Assembly: GCA_964423745.1 (NCBI GenBank)
Contig: CAYRGG010000060.1
Coordinates: 1-21,884 of the forward strand
DNA: 21,884 bases
Source of the DNA: CAYRGG01 sp964423745
GTDB taxonomy: Bacteria > Pseudomonadota > Gammaproteobacteria > Competibacterales > Competibacteraceae
Direction of reading: 5' to 3'
A model generated the notes under the pieces. The model had not been told where the DNA came from and searched no databases. It worked only from the letters and a program-made list of their open reading frames with translations. Within the stretch, counting starts at the first letter, position 1; every line of letters starts with the position of its first letter. Below, piece by piece: positions 7,526-14,930 of this stretch. Position numbers and translations under genes: made by a program.

Positions 7526-9229
7526 TTAGCGGGTATATCCCAATATGTATTCCATAGCGTGACCCTCGCAGTCCATATCCAAACTCATAAAGTGGTCGCC
7601 TTGAGTGGTCAAACAGCGATAAATGGGTAGTCGATCCTCGTCCCCATAAGAATATACCCAACCCACGCTACCCAGGATTTCTTGGCCCTCGCAACTGGGA
7701 TCTGTCGAGAGCATGTGATCCCAGCCACCCACTAAGCAATTGTAAAGGTTATGCAGCGGTTCCCCTGGCACAGGTTGAGCCGTTGCCTGAAACATCACCG
7801 ACTCTTCGATAATGGCTCTCGGATGAGGTGGCGGTCCTACGCTTGCCACATTGCGGTCTGGACCTAAAGCAGTGCGGGGCGTGGCATAGAATAATGCATC
7901 GCTATAACCCAGTATGCCTTGGTTAATGGCTGTAGCAGGATTCTGGCAGGCAGAATCTAGGGAGATATAGCGATCATTGGTTGTCGTGTCAACACATCGG
8001 AAAACGGGTTGCCGTCCTGGCCCAGGTTGCTTATAGACATAACCCATGAGATTGCTTGTCTGCGCCCCTTCACAAGCCGCCTGATTGGATACAAAGCCAT
8101 CGTCGTCGGTTTGGCAATGGTAGACAGGCAGCTTACTCGCTCCTCCTGTGTTAGAAACTTGCATGATAGGTTGATTAGTAAGGTTTCTGGGTGTGTATCC
8201 GGCATAGGCTACGTCTCGATCTTGATCGCTAGCTGTTCCCATCACCAGCATAGCGTCATCGGCGGCACCAAAATCCGTGGTGAGTAAGGTGGCAAGACGT
8301 TGTTGCCCAGTACGGGAGGGATGGAAACAGTCGATGCGGGAGACGTCTTCCGGATAAATGGTCAAATCTTCCATATTTTTAGAAATACGTAACTTAACGC
8401 CATTTTGTCCTTGGTATTGAATGACTTTTTGCGCCAGCAGCGTATTAATATCGCGTACCAGTTGACGTGCATAATCCCGTTCTTCTTGGGTGGAATAGCT
8501 GGCTAGAACACGTTCGCAGGGACCTTTATCGGGGACTATATTGTCCCAAACCTGTTCCAAGAAAAACTCTACGGCATCGTCTTCGCAGTCAGGGCAAATA
8601 TCACAGGCATCGCCAAAGTAGTGTTCGCAAATGGCTTCCTCGGCATCGTGACTGATCTCATTGCGATCAAGATCCCAAACACCTTGACAAGAATGCCAGG
8701 CAAAGTGGTCATAATTGACCATCAAATCCCGCATAGCCACCACATCGACCACCTGGGACAGATAAATCTGCCCGTCGGGCAAACGGGGAATAATATAATC
8801 GAGGGTGTCATCTACATACGCTTCAACTTCTGGAATAGTAGCTCGGGGTTCATCAAAACTACGGCAAACGTCGTTGCCACCCAGGGCAATGACCACGGTT
8901 TCCACCTCGGGATCAGCCATCACGCCTTGAGCTTGTTCAAAAGCATCTTTCCATTCGGCGCCGTCTGCTGAAAAATCAACCACCTCTCGATAACCCAGCA
9001 TGGACCGCACTGACCACCATAAGCCGCCGCGGGTGAAACTATAATCTTCATCTTGATAACCCAGCCGTTCTTCAAAGCATTCCACGGTATCCTCAGTGCG
9101 GCAGTCATCATAGGAATGGGTGCCACGGCTCATGCTGTCCCCTAATACACCGAGTTTGCCTGCCTGGGCAGGAGTCACTGCTAAACATAGCAGCATAATG
9201 ATCAAGCACCTAAACCCATGTGAATTCAT
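7526..9229 (-). CDS. Secreted SGNH/GDSL-like hydrolase with four C-terminal Cys-pair repeats
   Basis: A 567-residue exported protein. Residues 1-23 are a signal peptide ending AQA. The SGNH hydrolase signature follows: block I GDSM (30-33, nucleophile S32), block III GGND (117-120) and block V DCFH (D300, H303). This predicts an esterase or lipase-type serine hydrolase in the periplasm or outside; the substrate is unknown. An acidic insert with cysteines at 201, 209, 212 and 215 sits between blocks III and V and may bind metal or form disulfides. From about 366 come four repeats of the form P-x-Y/F-x-C, 13-15 residues, C, then LGY or similar: cysteines 372/386, 412/428, 498/513 and 539/554. 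The repeats, for example LPIYRC, then GDHFMSLD, then ILGY, resemble DUF5648, thought to be a binding module. AAGG lies about 10 bases before the ATG. It follows the SDR gene on the same strand by 81 bases. Confidence 0.8.
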   Translation of the reverse strand: MNSHGFRCLIIMLLCLAVTPAQAGKLGVLGDSMSRGTHSYDDCRTEDTVECFEERLGYQDEDYSFTRGGLWWSVRSMLGYREVVDFSADGAEWKDAFEQAQGVMADPEVETVVIALGGNDVCRSFDEPRATIPEVEAYVDDTLDYIIPRLPDGQIYLSQVVDVVAMRDLMVNYDHFAWHSCQGVWDLDRNEISHDAEEAICEHYFGDACDICPDCEDDAVEFFLEQVWDNIVPDKGPCERVLASYSTQEERDYARQLVRDINTLLAQKVIQYQGQNGVKLRISKNMEDLTIYPEDVSRIDCFHPSRTGQQRLATLLTTDFGAADDAMLVMGTASDQDRDVAYAGYTPRNLTNQPIMQVSNTGGASKLPVYHCQTDDDGFVSNQAACEGAQTSNLMGYVYKQPGPGRQPVFRCVDTTTNDRYISLDSACQNPATAINQGILGYSDALFYATPRTALGPDRNVASVGPPPHPRAIIEESVMFQATAQPVPGEPLHNLYNCLVGGWDHMLSTDPSCEGQEILGSVGWVYSYGDEDRLPIYRCLTTQGDHFMSLDMDCEGHAMEYILGYTR

Positions 9230-9310
9230 CGCGTTGCTACCTTGACTTATTTATGACTCACAGTTAAAAGACTTACCGTTCTTTAACGTCTCCGCGCAAG
9301 GGGAGATGCT

Positions 9311-10129
9311 CTACTTGGCCTGTTGCTTAACGAATGCCGCTAGGCTTGTCATCATAGCCGTAGCGCCCCCCAAAGACCATCCACCATCTACTGGAATTAC
9401 CGCACCGTTAATATAATCTGCTAATGGCGAGGCCAAAAATAGCGCAGCATTGGCGAGATCTTCAGGTTTGCCATCCCGGCGCAGGGGGACGCTCTCCGTT
9501 ACGGCTGTTTGAATGGCGGGCGTGGGCGCCAGCCGCGCCATGCCCTCTGTCCCCGCGATAGGACCCGGAATCAGAGAGTTTACTCGGATACCTTCAGGCC
9601 CCCACTCCATGGCCAGTACCCGCGTCACCATATCCACCCCTGCTTTAGCGGCACAGACATGCACCTGCATTTCCATGGGCAACAGGGCTTGAGGCGCAGA
9701 AATGTTGATAATGCGCGCCCCCGGTTTTGTTAGAAAAGGATAGGCGGACTGCAGGACGTGGAAAGTACCTAATAAGTCAATATCCACCACTGCTTTAAAA
9801 CCATTGGGAGACATGCCCAAAGCCGGTGCGGGAAAATTACCCGCAGCCCCTGAAATCAGCACATCCAGAGAACCCAATTGACCTTGTGCGTCAGCCAAGG
9901 CCTGTTTAACCGTCTCCACGTCTCGCACATCTGCTGCAAAACCCATGACTTTGCCGCCACCTTGGGCGGAGAGCCGCTTTACAGCGGCGTCCACCTTGTC
10001 TTGGGATCTACTGGCTACGGCCACGTTGGCGCCATGCTGGGCAAAACCCTCGGCAATGCCCAGGTTGATGCCACTGGTACCCCCCATTACAAAAACAGTC
10101 TTGTCGGTAAAGTCCAATGTATATGCCAT
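9311..10129 (-). CDS. SDR oxidoreductase, 2,4-dienoyl-CoA reductase-like
   Basis: A short-chain dehydrogenase/reductase of 272 residues. It has the nucleotide-binding motif VMGGTSGINLGIAEGFA near the N-terminus, ADVRD, and SGAAGNFPAPALGMSPNGFKAVVDIDLLGTFHV, which is typical of NADPH-dependent 2,4-dienoyl-CoA reductases of unsaturated fatty-acid oxidation. The usual catalytic Tyr-x3-Lys is not present: the segment reads QVHVCAAKAGVD, with the Lys kept and the Tyr replaced. The peroxisomal dienoyl-CoA reductase has a similar QVHAGSAKAAVD segment, and GPIAGTEGMARL also matches that group. The frame extends to an ATG at 10141, but the ATG at 10129 has a strong GAGGTG six to seven bases upstream and removes the unlikely MRCK lead. 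Related SDRs with other substrates cannot be excluded. No other beta-oxidation gene adjoins it. Confidence 0.82.
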   Translation of the reverse strand: MAYTLDFTDKTVFVMGGTSGINLGIAEGFAQHGANVAVASRSQDKVDAAVKRLSAQGGGKVMGFAADVRDVETVKQALADAQGQLGSLDVLISGAAGNFPAPALGMSPNGFKAVVDIDLLGTFHVLQSAYPFLTKPGARIINISAPQALLPMEMQVHVCAAKAGVDMVTRVLAMEWGPEGIRVNSLIPGPIAGTEGMARLAPTPAIQTAVTESVPLRRDGKPEDLANAALFLASPLADYINGAVIPVDGGWSLGGATAMMTSLAAFVKQQAK

Positions 10130-10256
10130 CTTACACCTCATTGCCGTTAGTTTGTGATTAGAGCTAAAGAACTGGAGTGATCTCTTACAGTTTGAATAAC
10201 AGGACTATTGCTGCTCGTTCCAGAAGACGCCGTAAACACTTCCCTGTGGGCTTGAT

Positions 10257-10275
10257 GACGGCCATCCAGGCCGTC
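10257..10275. repeat. Hairpin within a repeat-like intergenic block
   Basis: GACGGCC at 10257-10263 and GGCCGTC at 10269-10275 form a perfect 7-pair stem with the 5-base loop ATCCA. A T-run of six (about 10305-10310) comes 30 bases later, too far for a simple terminator. The surrounding GC-rich block (10217-10320) contrasts with the AT-rich flanks and has the look of a dispersed genomic repeat, but no second copy is in this window. Confidence 0.4.
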
Positions 10276-10504
10276 AACACTTCTTACACGAGCTACCCAA
10301 GTCCTTTTTTGCGTAAGTCATGAATAAGTGATCTTGAAGAGTTGACTATTGTCTAGTCTGCGATACCTTTAAGTGTAGGGCAAAAGCAAAACCCATTTTA
10401 TGGGACGAGTCTGACTTTTCGACTTTTAGACTGATAATGGTACGGGTAAGTTTGTAGTTCCTTAAAGTCACTTTTGTGTCATTTTGATTGGGTATCTTAA
10501 GCAA

Positions 10505-10533
10505 GTCGCATAATGTTTGCTGGATCATGCGAC
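10505..10533. promoter_or_regulatory. Candidate operator of the nik transporter operon
   Basis: A perfect inverted repeat GTCGCAT (10505-10511) and ATGCGAC (10527-10533) with a 15-base spacer lies 29 bases before the nikK start codon. The overall shape (two 6-7 base half-sites separated by about 15) is that of sites bound by the nickel repressor NikR, whose E. coli site is GTATGA-N16-TCATAC. The half-site sequence differs and the spacing is off by one, so assignment to NikR is an inference from position and geometry. Confidence 0.5.
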
Positions 10534-10562
10534 ATCTCTCAATCCGTCATAGAGGTCAACGA

Positions 10563-11333
10563 ATGAAACAGTTGGTTTTAATTGTGGTTGGACTAATAGG
10601 GTGGTTAAGTGTGAGTACTGTCCAAGGTCATTTTCAGGAGCTCATACCTTCTACCGATATCGTCACCGAAGAAACCGATAAGGCTGTTGAATTAACCATG
10701 GTTTTTACCCACCCTATGGAAGGTGGGCCGGTGATGGAGATGGCGGAGCCCGTCCAGTTTGGCGTATTAGTCAATGGCGAAAAAGAAGATCTAAAATCCA
10801 CTTTAGAAACTAAAAAGATGGATGGCAAAACCACCTATACAGCCACCTATCAAATCAAGGGACCAGCCGATTACGTTTTTTATATTGAACCTGCGCCGTA
10901 TTGGGAACCCGCTGAGGAGAAATACATTACCCATTACACTAAAGTTGTGGTGGATGCCTTCGGCGCTGAAGAGGGGTGGGATACTTTGGTCGGCTTTCCT
11001 GTTGAAATCGAACCGCTGGTGCGTCCCTATGGACTTTGGGCAGGCAATCTGTTTCGCGGGGTGGTCAAGCAAAACGGTGAACCGGTGCCTTTTGCCGAGA
11101 TTGAAGTGGAATACCGCAACGCCGACGGGGAGGTAGCCATCCCCGCAGAGCCATTTATCACCCAGGTTATAAAAGCCGATGCTGATGGGATTTTTAGCTA
11201 CGCGATGCCCCGTGCTGGATGGTGGAGTTTTGCGGCCCTGATAGAGGGTGAGCCTCGGCAAGGTCCCGAGGGTGGGGAAGTGGGTCATGAGCTAGGTGCG
11301 TTGATGTGGGTAAAAACCGTAGACATGCAATAG
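10563..11333 (+). CDS. nikK: NikK-type periplasmic component of the ECF nickel transporter (DUF4198)
   Basis: A 256-residue exported protein of the DUF4198 family, found beside ECF-type nickel/cobalt importers as the accessory component NikK. The open frame reaches back to 10488, but the ATG at 10563 has AGAGG seven bases upstream and starts a clear signal peptide, MKQLVLIVVGLIGWLSVSTV, with likely cleavage after QG at residue 22. The mature protein would then begin with His23 (HFQELIPSTD), a natural metal-binding N-terminus. The rest is a beta-sandwich-like sequence with FTHPMEGGPVMEMAEP and the family segment DYVFYIEPAPYWEPAEEKYITHYTKVVV (about 99-126). The C-terminal half contains VRPYGLWAGNLFRGVV and a GWWSFAAL segment. 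Probably presents Ni(II) or Co(II) to NikM. First gene of five in one operon; nikM starts 13 bases after its stop. Confidence 0.85.
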   Translation: MKQLVLIVVGLIGWLSVSTVQGHFQELIPSTDIVTEETDKAVELTMVFTHPMEGGPVMEMAEPVQFGVLVNGEKEDLKSTLETKKMDGKTTYTATYQIKGPADYVFYIEPAPYWEPAEEKYITHYTKVVVDAFGAEEGWDTLVGFPVEIEPLVRPYGLWAGNLFRGVVKQNGEPVPFAEIEVEYRNADGEVAIPAEPFITQVIKADADGIFSYAMPRAGWWSFAALIEGEPRQGPEGGEVGHELGALMWVKTVDMQ

Positions 11334-11346
11334 GGGTAGCGTAGCA

Positions 11347-11967
11347 GTGCATATTGTCGATGGTGCTTTGTCTTTGCCAGTGCTGGTCGGGGGTGCGACA
11401 TTGACCGCTGCTGGCGTAGCTTTTGGATTACGTATGCTGCAGCCCGAGCATATTCCTCGGGCAGCCATGTTGAGCGCTGTTTTTTTCGTCGCCTCACTAT
11501 TCCATGTGCCCTTTGGGGTCAGCAATGTACACCTAATATTGAATGGCCTATTGGGGATCTTACTGGGTTGGATGGCGTTTCCCGTATTGCTCATTGCCTT
11601 ACTGCTGCAAGCGGTATTCTTTGGTTTTGGCGGTCTTTTGGTGCTGGGGGTCAATACGTTTAATATGGCGTTACCTGCAGTAATCTGTTTTTATCTGTGT
11701 CGCCCCGGTTTGCGTAGTGGTAAACCCACGTTAGGCTTTCTCTGGGGTATGCTGGCTGGCGCTCTGGCTGTGTTGTTATCTAGTTTGCTGGTGGGGCTGT
11801 CCTTGGCCCTGAGTGGCCAGGAGTTTTATATAGCGGCGCACTTGGTGGTCATCACTAATCTACCGGTTCTAGCCCTAGATGGGCTGCTGACCGGCGCAGC
11901 GGTAGTGCTGATGCAAAGGGTCAAGCCCGACGTGTTTCAAACTCTGGTTCGCGTACCAGCGGCATAG
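11347..11967 (+). CDS. nikM: NikM/CbiM, substrate-binding S component of the ECF nickel transporter
   Basis: The membrane protein that binds and carries the metal ion. It has 206 residues with about six to seven hydrophobic segments (for example 11-29, 40-58, 68-88 and 115-137). The GTG at 11347 is the right start because it gives MHIVDGAL: in this family the free N-terminus and His at position 2 are metal ligands, together with a conserved His further on, here most likely H62 in SNVHLILNG or H53 in LFHVPFG. The sequence ends after a final helix with VPAA. Only a weak ribosome site (GGGTAG, 13 bases upstream) is seen, so translation may be coupled to nikK. NikN, the small partner in other systems, is absent and is replaced by NikL downstream. 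Nickel is more likely than cobalt because of the K and L partners. Confidence 0.92.
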   Translation: MHIVDGALSLPVLVGGATLTAAGVAFGLRMLQPEHIPRAAMLSAVFFVASLFHVPFGVSNVHLILNGLLGILLGWMAFPVLLIALLLQAVFFGFGGLLVLGVNTFNMALPAVICFYLCRPGLRSGKPTLGFLWGMLAGALAVLLSSLLVGLSLALSGQEFYIAAHLVVITNLPVLALDGLLTGAAVVLMQRVKPDVFQTLVRVPAA

Positions 11968-11979
11968 CAAGGCAATAGG

Positions 11980-12582
11980 GTGATTATTCGTCTCCTGTTG
12001 ATTGTCTTGTTTGGGATTATAAGCACAGCTGCCCCCTTTACGGCCATGGCTCATAAAATCAAGGTGTTCGCCACCGTAGAGGGGGAGACGATAAACGGCT
12101 ATGCTTATTTGAGCGGCGGGGCACGAGTCAAGAATGCCGCCGTGCGTATCCTGGCTGCCGATGATACCCTGTTGGGAGAAACCGTAACCGACCCTGCCGG
12201 GTCATTTCGTTTTCAGACAAAGAACCCTGTCGATCATCGTATTATCGTCGATGCAGGGAGTGGTCATGTGGCTGAATTTACAGTTAAGGCCAGCGAATTA
12301 GCTAGACCAGACTCTTCTAGCCTTGTTACCCCGACCATTACTGTCGCTAATAAGCCGTTTTCTCAATCCACGCAAGAAACCACCATGCCGTCCGCCACTC
12401 ACCTACAAGCAGTCGTGGATAAAGCGGTTGCTCGTCAGTTGCGTCCTTTGCGAGAACAACTCGACGCTTATCAAGCCGAGGTGCGTTGGCGCGATGTCTT
12501 GGGTGGCCTCGGTTATATTTTAGGTATTGCTGGAATCGCGTTTTATTTTCTCGGCCGCCGTCAACAACCTCCTTCAATTTAA
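11980..12582 (+). CDS. nikL: NikL-type membrane-anchored component of the ECF nickel transporter
   Basis: A 200-residue protein with an N-terminal signal peptide (1-24, ending TAMA), a periplasmic domain and one C-terminal transmembrane helix (about 173-191, LGGLGYILGIAGIAFYFLG), followed by a basic RRQQ end. The mature N-terminus would be His25-Lys26. The domain HKIKVFATVEGETINGYAYL, then AAVRILAADDTLLGETVTDPAGSFRF, has the beta-sandwich (carboxypeptidase regulatory-like) look of NikL. A linker rich in S, T and P (about 103-140) and an amphipathic helix (VVDKAVARQLRPLREQLDAY) precede the membrane segment. In NikKMLQO systems NikL takes the place of NikN. The GTG start is 12 bases after the nikM stop; no strong Shine-Dalgarno is seen. 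Confidence 0.83.
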   Translation: MIIRLLLIVLFGIISTAAPFTAMAHKIKVFATVEGETINGYAYLSGGARVKNAAVRILAADDTLLGETVTDPAGSFRFQTKNPVDHRIIVDAGSGHVAEFTVKASELARPDSSSLVTPTITVANKPFSQSTQETTMPSATHLQAVVDKAVARQLRPLREQLDAYQAEVRWRDVLGGLGYILGIAGIAFYFLGRRQQPPSI

Positions 12583-12600
12583 TTTAATTAAAGACTCTCT

Positions 12601-13383
12601 ATGAACGCCATTCCCGGATTAACAGCAGGCAACCAAAATCCCGCTATTTCTGTTGAGCCGGTAAGCATTATTCACCGCCTCGATCCACGGGTGCGGGTGT
12701 TGATGAGCACTGTTTTTGCCGTGATTGTTGTGCTGGGTCAAGATATAGACATGTTGGTAGCTGCTTTAGCTATGGCCCTTGTTTTAGCCGTTTCAGCTCA
12801 GCTTTCTTTTATGATTACTGTGCGGCGGATGCTGGCCATGGAGTTATTTATTGTCGCCATGTTGCTGACGCTGCCTTTTACGCTACCCGGTGACCCCCTG
12901 TTCCAATGGGGACCTTTGACGGCTAGTGCGGAAGGCATGTTGAAGGCGCTGGTCATCGTTTTAAAGGCTAACGCGGTTATTTTGATGGTACTAACCCTAA
13001 TGGGAACCCTTGAAGTAACCACCCTGGGACACGCTTTGCACCATTTACATATACCTGCAAAGCTGGTGCATTTGCTACTTTTTACCGTGCGTTATATCAG
13101 TGTCTTGCAACGGGAATATCAGCGTTTACGTTTGGCCATGACCGCCCGCGCCTTTGTCCCCCGAAGCAATTGGCACACCTGGCGCAGTTACGGCTATCTA
13201 ATCGGTATGTTGTTGGTGCGCAGTCTAGAGCGCTCGGAGCGGATTCAGGCGGCCATGTTGTGTCGTGGATTTCATGGCCACTATTATTTATTGGATCATT
13301 TCACCATGACCCGGCTGGACTGGTTTTTTGTTTTAGGATTTATGGGTTGTTCGCTGGTCCTGATGGGGATAGAAATCGTTTGA
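12601..13383 (+). CDS. nikQ: NikQ/CbiQ, transmembrane T component of the ECF nickel transporter
   Basis: The coupling membrane protein that links the ATPase to the S component. It has 260 residues with an N-terminal IHRLDPRVRVL motif (24-34), several transmembrane helices, and two coupling motifs of the T-protein family: TARAF (about 180-184) and CRGF (about 220-223) in RSLERSERIQAAMLCRGFHG. The length is normal. The start ATG is 18 bases after nikL with little ribosome-site match (AGACTC). Its stop overlaps the nikO start by one base (TGATG at 13381-13385), so the two are translationally coupled. Confidence 0.92.
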   Translation: MNAIPGLTAGNQNPAISVEPVSIIHRLDPRVRVLMSTVFAVIVVLGQDIDMLVAALAMALVLAVSAQLSFMITVRRMLAMELFIVAMLLTLPFTLPGDPLFQWGPLTASAEGMLKALVIVLKANAVILMVLTLMGTLEVTTLGHALHHLHIPAKLVHLLLFTVRYISVLQREYQRLRLAMTARAFVPRSNWHTWRSYGYLIGMLLVRSLERSERIQAAMLCRGFHGHYYLLDHFTMTRLDWFFVLGFMGCSLVLMGIEIV

Positions 13384-14036
13384 TGGAATCCTTTTTTGAA
13401 CTCTGTAATATTTGCTATGGATATGCAACAGAGCAACCTATCTTAAACGACATTAATTTTCAGCTTGCGTCAGGTGAGCGGGTTGGGCTGGCAGGTCCTA
13501 ATGGTAGTGGCAAGACCACCCTTTTGCATCTGATGGTGGGTCTTCACAAACCCCATGGCGGAGAAATCCATGCCTTTGGCAGACGGCGGGAAACCGAAGC
13601 GGATTATAGGGAAGTACGCAGCCGGGCGGGTTTGTTATTTCAAGATCCTGATGATCAGCTGTTTTGTCCTACGGTAGCCGAAGACGTAGCTTTTGGACCA
13701 TTAAATTTAGGCCATAACCGCGAGACGGTCAGTCGCCTGGTGCAGGATACATTGACCGCACTTGGGCTACAGGGTTTTGAAGACCGTATTACCTATAAAC
13801 TCTCAGGGGGCGAAAAACGGCTGGTGTCGTTGGCCACGGTGTTGGCTATGCAACCCCAGGTATTGCTCTTGGACGAACCCACCAATGCTCTCGATGGGCA
13901 AACCCGGGAACGGTTGATCCAAACTTTGCAAAGTCTTCCCCAAGCCATGCTCATCGTGTCCCACGATGCGGATTTTTTAGCGCAATTAGCCACTCGTCTG
14001 GTGCATGTGAGGGATGGTCGATTAGTGTCAGTCTAA
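13383..14036 (+). CDS. nikO: NikO/CbiO, ATPase of the ECF nickel transporter
   Basis: The ATP-hydrolysing subunit, cytoplasmic and bound to NikQ. From the ATG at 13383 it has 217 residues: Walker A GPNGSGKT (38-45), Q-loop Q87 in LLFQDPDDQLF, ABC signature LSGGE (140-144), Walker B VLLLDEPTNALD with E165, and H194 in the switch loop IVSHD. The DPDDQLFCPTVAEDVAFGP segment is typical of CbiO-type ECF ATPases. The frame is open further upstream to 13170 but that overlaps nikQ; the TGATG junction marks the true start. The length (217) is shorter than many CbiO proteins (about 270) because the extra C-terminal domain is lacking, which is common in nickel systems. It is the last gene of the operon; the next 101 bases show no clear terminator. 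Confidence 0.93.
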   Translation: MESFFELCNICYGYATEQPILNDINFQLASGERVGLAGPNGSGKTTLLHLMVGLHKPHGGEIHAFGRRRETEADYREVRSRAGLLFQDPDDQLFCPTVAEDVAFGPLNLGHNRETVSRLVQDTLTALGLQGFEDRITYKLSGGEKRLVSLATVLAMQPQVLLLDEPTNALDGQTRERLIQTLQSLPQAMLIVSHDADFLAQLATRLVHVRDGRLVSV

Positions 14037-14137
14037 TGGACCGAGACTGGTTTAACTCCCTTTTATATGTACGCTTTACCATTAGCTTAAAATCTAGAAT
14101 ACTGCAAATTAATTAAGCAAATGGCTAGGAGTAACCC

Positions 14138-14383
14138 ATGAAAGAATCATTAATTCAAACGGATCCAACGGTAATGATGGGTAAACCTGTGATCAAAGGT
14201 ACCCGTATTACAGTAGAGATGATTTTAGAGAAATTAGCTGCCGGTGAGACGGTCGAGCAACTATTACATGCTCATCCAAGATTGACTAAAGAGGCTATAC
14301 AGGCGGCTTTGGCATTTGCGGCTCAAGCATTAAAAGCAGACGTCATCTACCCAACGACTAATATTACAGCTGCCGCCCATTAG
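14138..14383 (+). CDS. DUF433 protein, antitoxin-like
   Basis: An 81-residue protein of the DUF433 family: DPTVMMGKPVIKGTRITVEM, then ILEKLAAGETVEQLLHAHPRLTKEAIQAALAFAAQAL, a small winged-helix-like fold. DUF433 genes are often paired with a downstream PIN-like DUF5615 toxin. Here no such gene follows: the next 40 bases are non-coding and then comes a decayed lactonase-like gene on the other strand. So it is either an orphan antitoxin or a solitary DNA-binding protein. The ATG has AGGAG eight bases upstream. The intergenic stretch before it (14037-14137) is AT-rich and includes TTAATTAATTAA-like sequence near 14108. Confidence 0.82.
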   Translation: MKESLIQTDPTVMMGKPVIKGTRITVEMILEKLAAGETVEQLLHAHPRLTKEAIQAALAFAAQALKADVIYPTTNITAAAH

Positions 14384-14423
14384 GAACAAAGGCGAAACCG
14401 TCAGGATTTTCGATTATTCATGT

Positions 14424-14930
14424 CTACGGCAACATAAATCGCCGAACAAAGAAGCGATCGGGAATATTGGCCTCTTGTCCCGGCACAAATCGATGACGAA
14501 AAAGCGATTCAGTTACCCAAATTTCCTTGCCCGCAACGGTTAAATTAACAGGTAAATTCATCCCGGATGACAAAATACTAAATTGAGGTTTAGCGCCTGC
14601 TTCTAAACCACGCAATTGCAGTAAGCGACCGTTTCCACTTTCGATACCACCCTCAATCACGATAAGAGAACCGTTGGGGGCTAAACGAATTGCATCAGAA
14701 CCATCAATTTTGCGTGGCAATACAATTTCTTCGATTGCAGGATTTCCTGTTGATGTTGGCGTTACCTTAAACAAGCGACCATCAGAGTACATGGTTACGA
14801 ATAACGTACCATCCAAATTACGGGCAATTCCAGACAGTCCAAATCTCAGTTGGGTACGAAAACGCTCATCTTCTACCCAGGTTTGAAATTGAGTTGCACC
14901 AGGTGGAAGATAGTGGATTCGAGGTTTTGA
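14424..14930 (-). pseudogene. C-terminal remnant of a beta-propeller lactonase-like gene
   Basis: Reading leftwards from about 14930, the frame gives YLPPGATQFQTWVEDERF, GLSGIARNLDGTLFVTMYSD, GSDAIRLAPNGSLIVIEGG and ends RFFVRRFMLP at 14424. This looks like the last three blades of an SMP-30/gluconolactonase or NHL-type beta-propeller. There is no proper start: the only in-frame candidates are internal (TTG at 14816), and upstream the frame hits a TGA near 14980 after about 20 unrelated residues. The 5' half is missing and the position where it should lie is occupied by a LysR fragment on the opposite strand. Almost certainly non-functional. The exact family is uncertain. Confidence 0.65.

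Larger units (their letters stand above)
10130..10562. other. Intergenic region between the SDR gene and nikK
   Basis: About 430 bases without a convincing gene. The left half (about 10217-10320) looks like an interspersed repeat: GACGCCGT, two direct copies of ACACTTC (near 10236 and 10277) and a perfect hairpin GACGGCC-ATCCA-GGCCGTC at 10257-10275, ending near ACCCAAGTCCTTTTTT. The right half is more AT-rich and should hold the promoter of the nickel transporter operon. It contains a small hairpin CCCAT-TTT-ATGGG (10392-10404), an AGTCT-N15-AGACT inverted repeat (10408-10432) and the stronger GTCGCAT repeat listed separately. No cobalamin riboswitch features were recognised. Confidence 0.5.

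Noticed and set aside
8009..8287. Plus-strand open frames inside the SGNH hydrolase gene (8009-8287, 8621-8971)
   Set aside because: Antisense shadows of a well-supported coding sequence; no recognisable domains or ribosome sites.
9255..9306. Inverted repeats (TCTCC/GGAGA and GTTAAAG/CTTTTAAC) between the SDR and SGNH genes as a terminator
   Set aside because: Stems are short or imperfect and no T-run follows in the direction of transcription.
10142..10562. Cobalamin or NiCo riboswitch in front of nikK
   Set aside because: I could not find the conserved boxes of either class; a covariance-model search would be needed to exclude it fully.
13170..13382. 71-codon upstream extension of nikO
   Set aside because: It overlaps nikQ in another frame and has no ABC similarity; the TGATG junction at 13381-13385 gives the true start.
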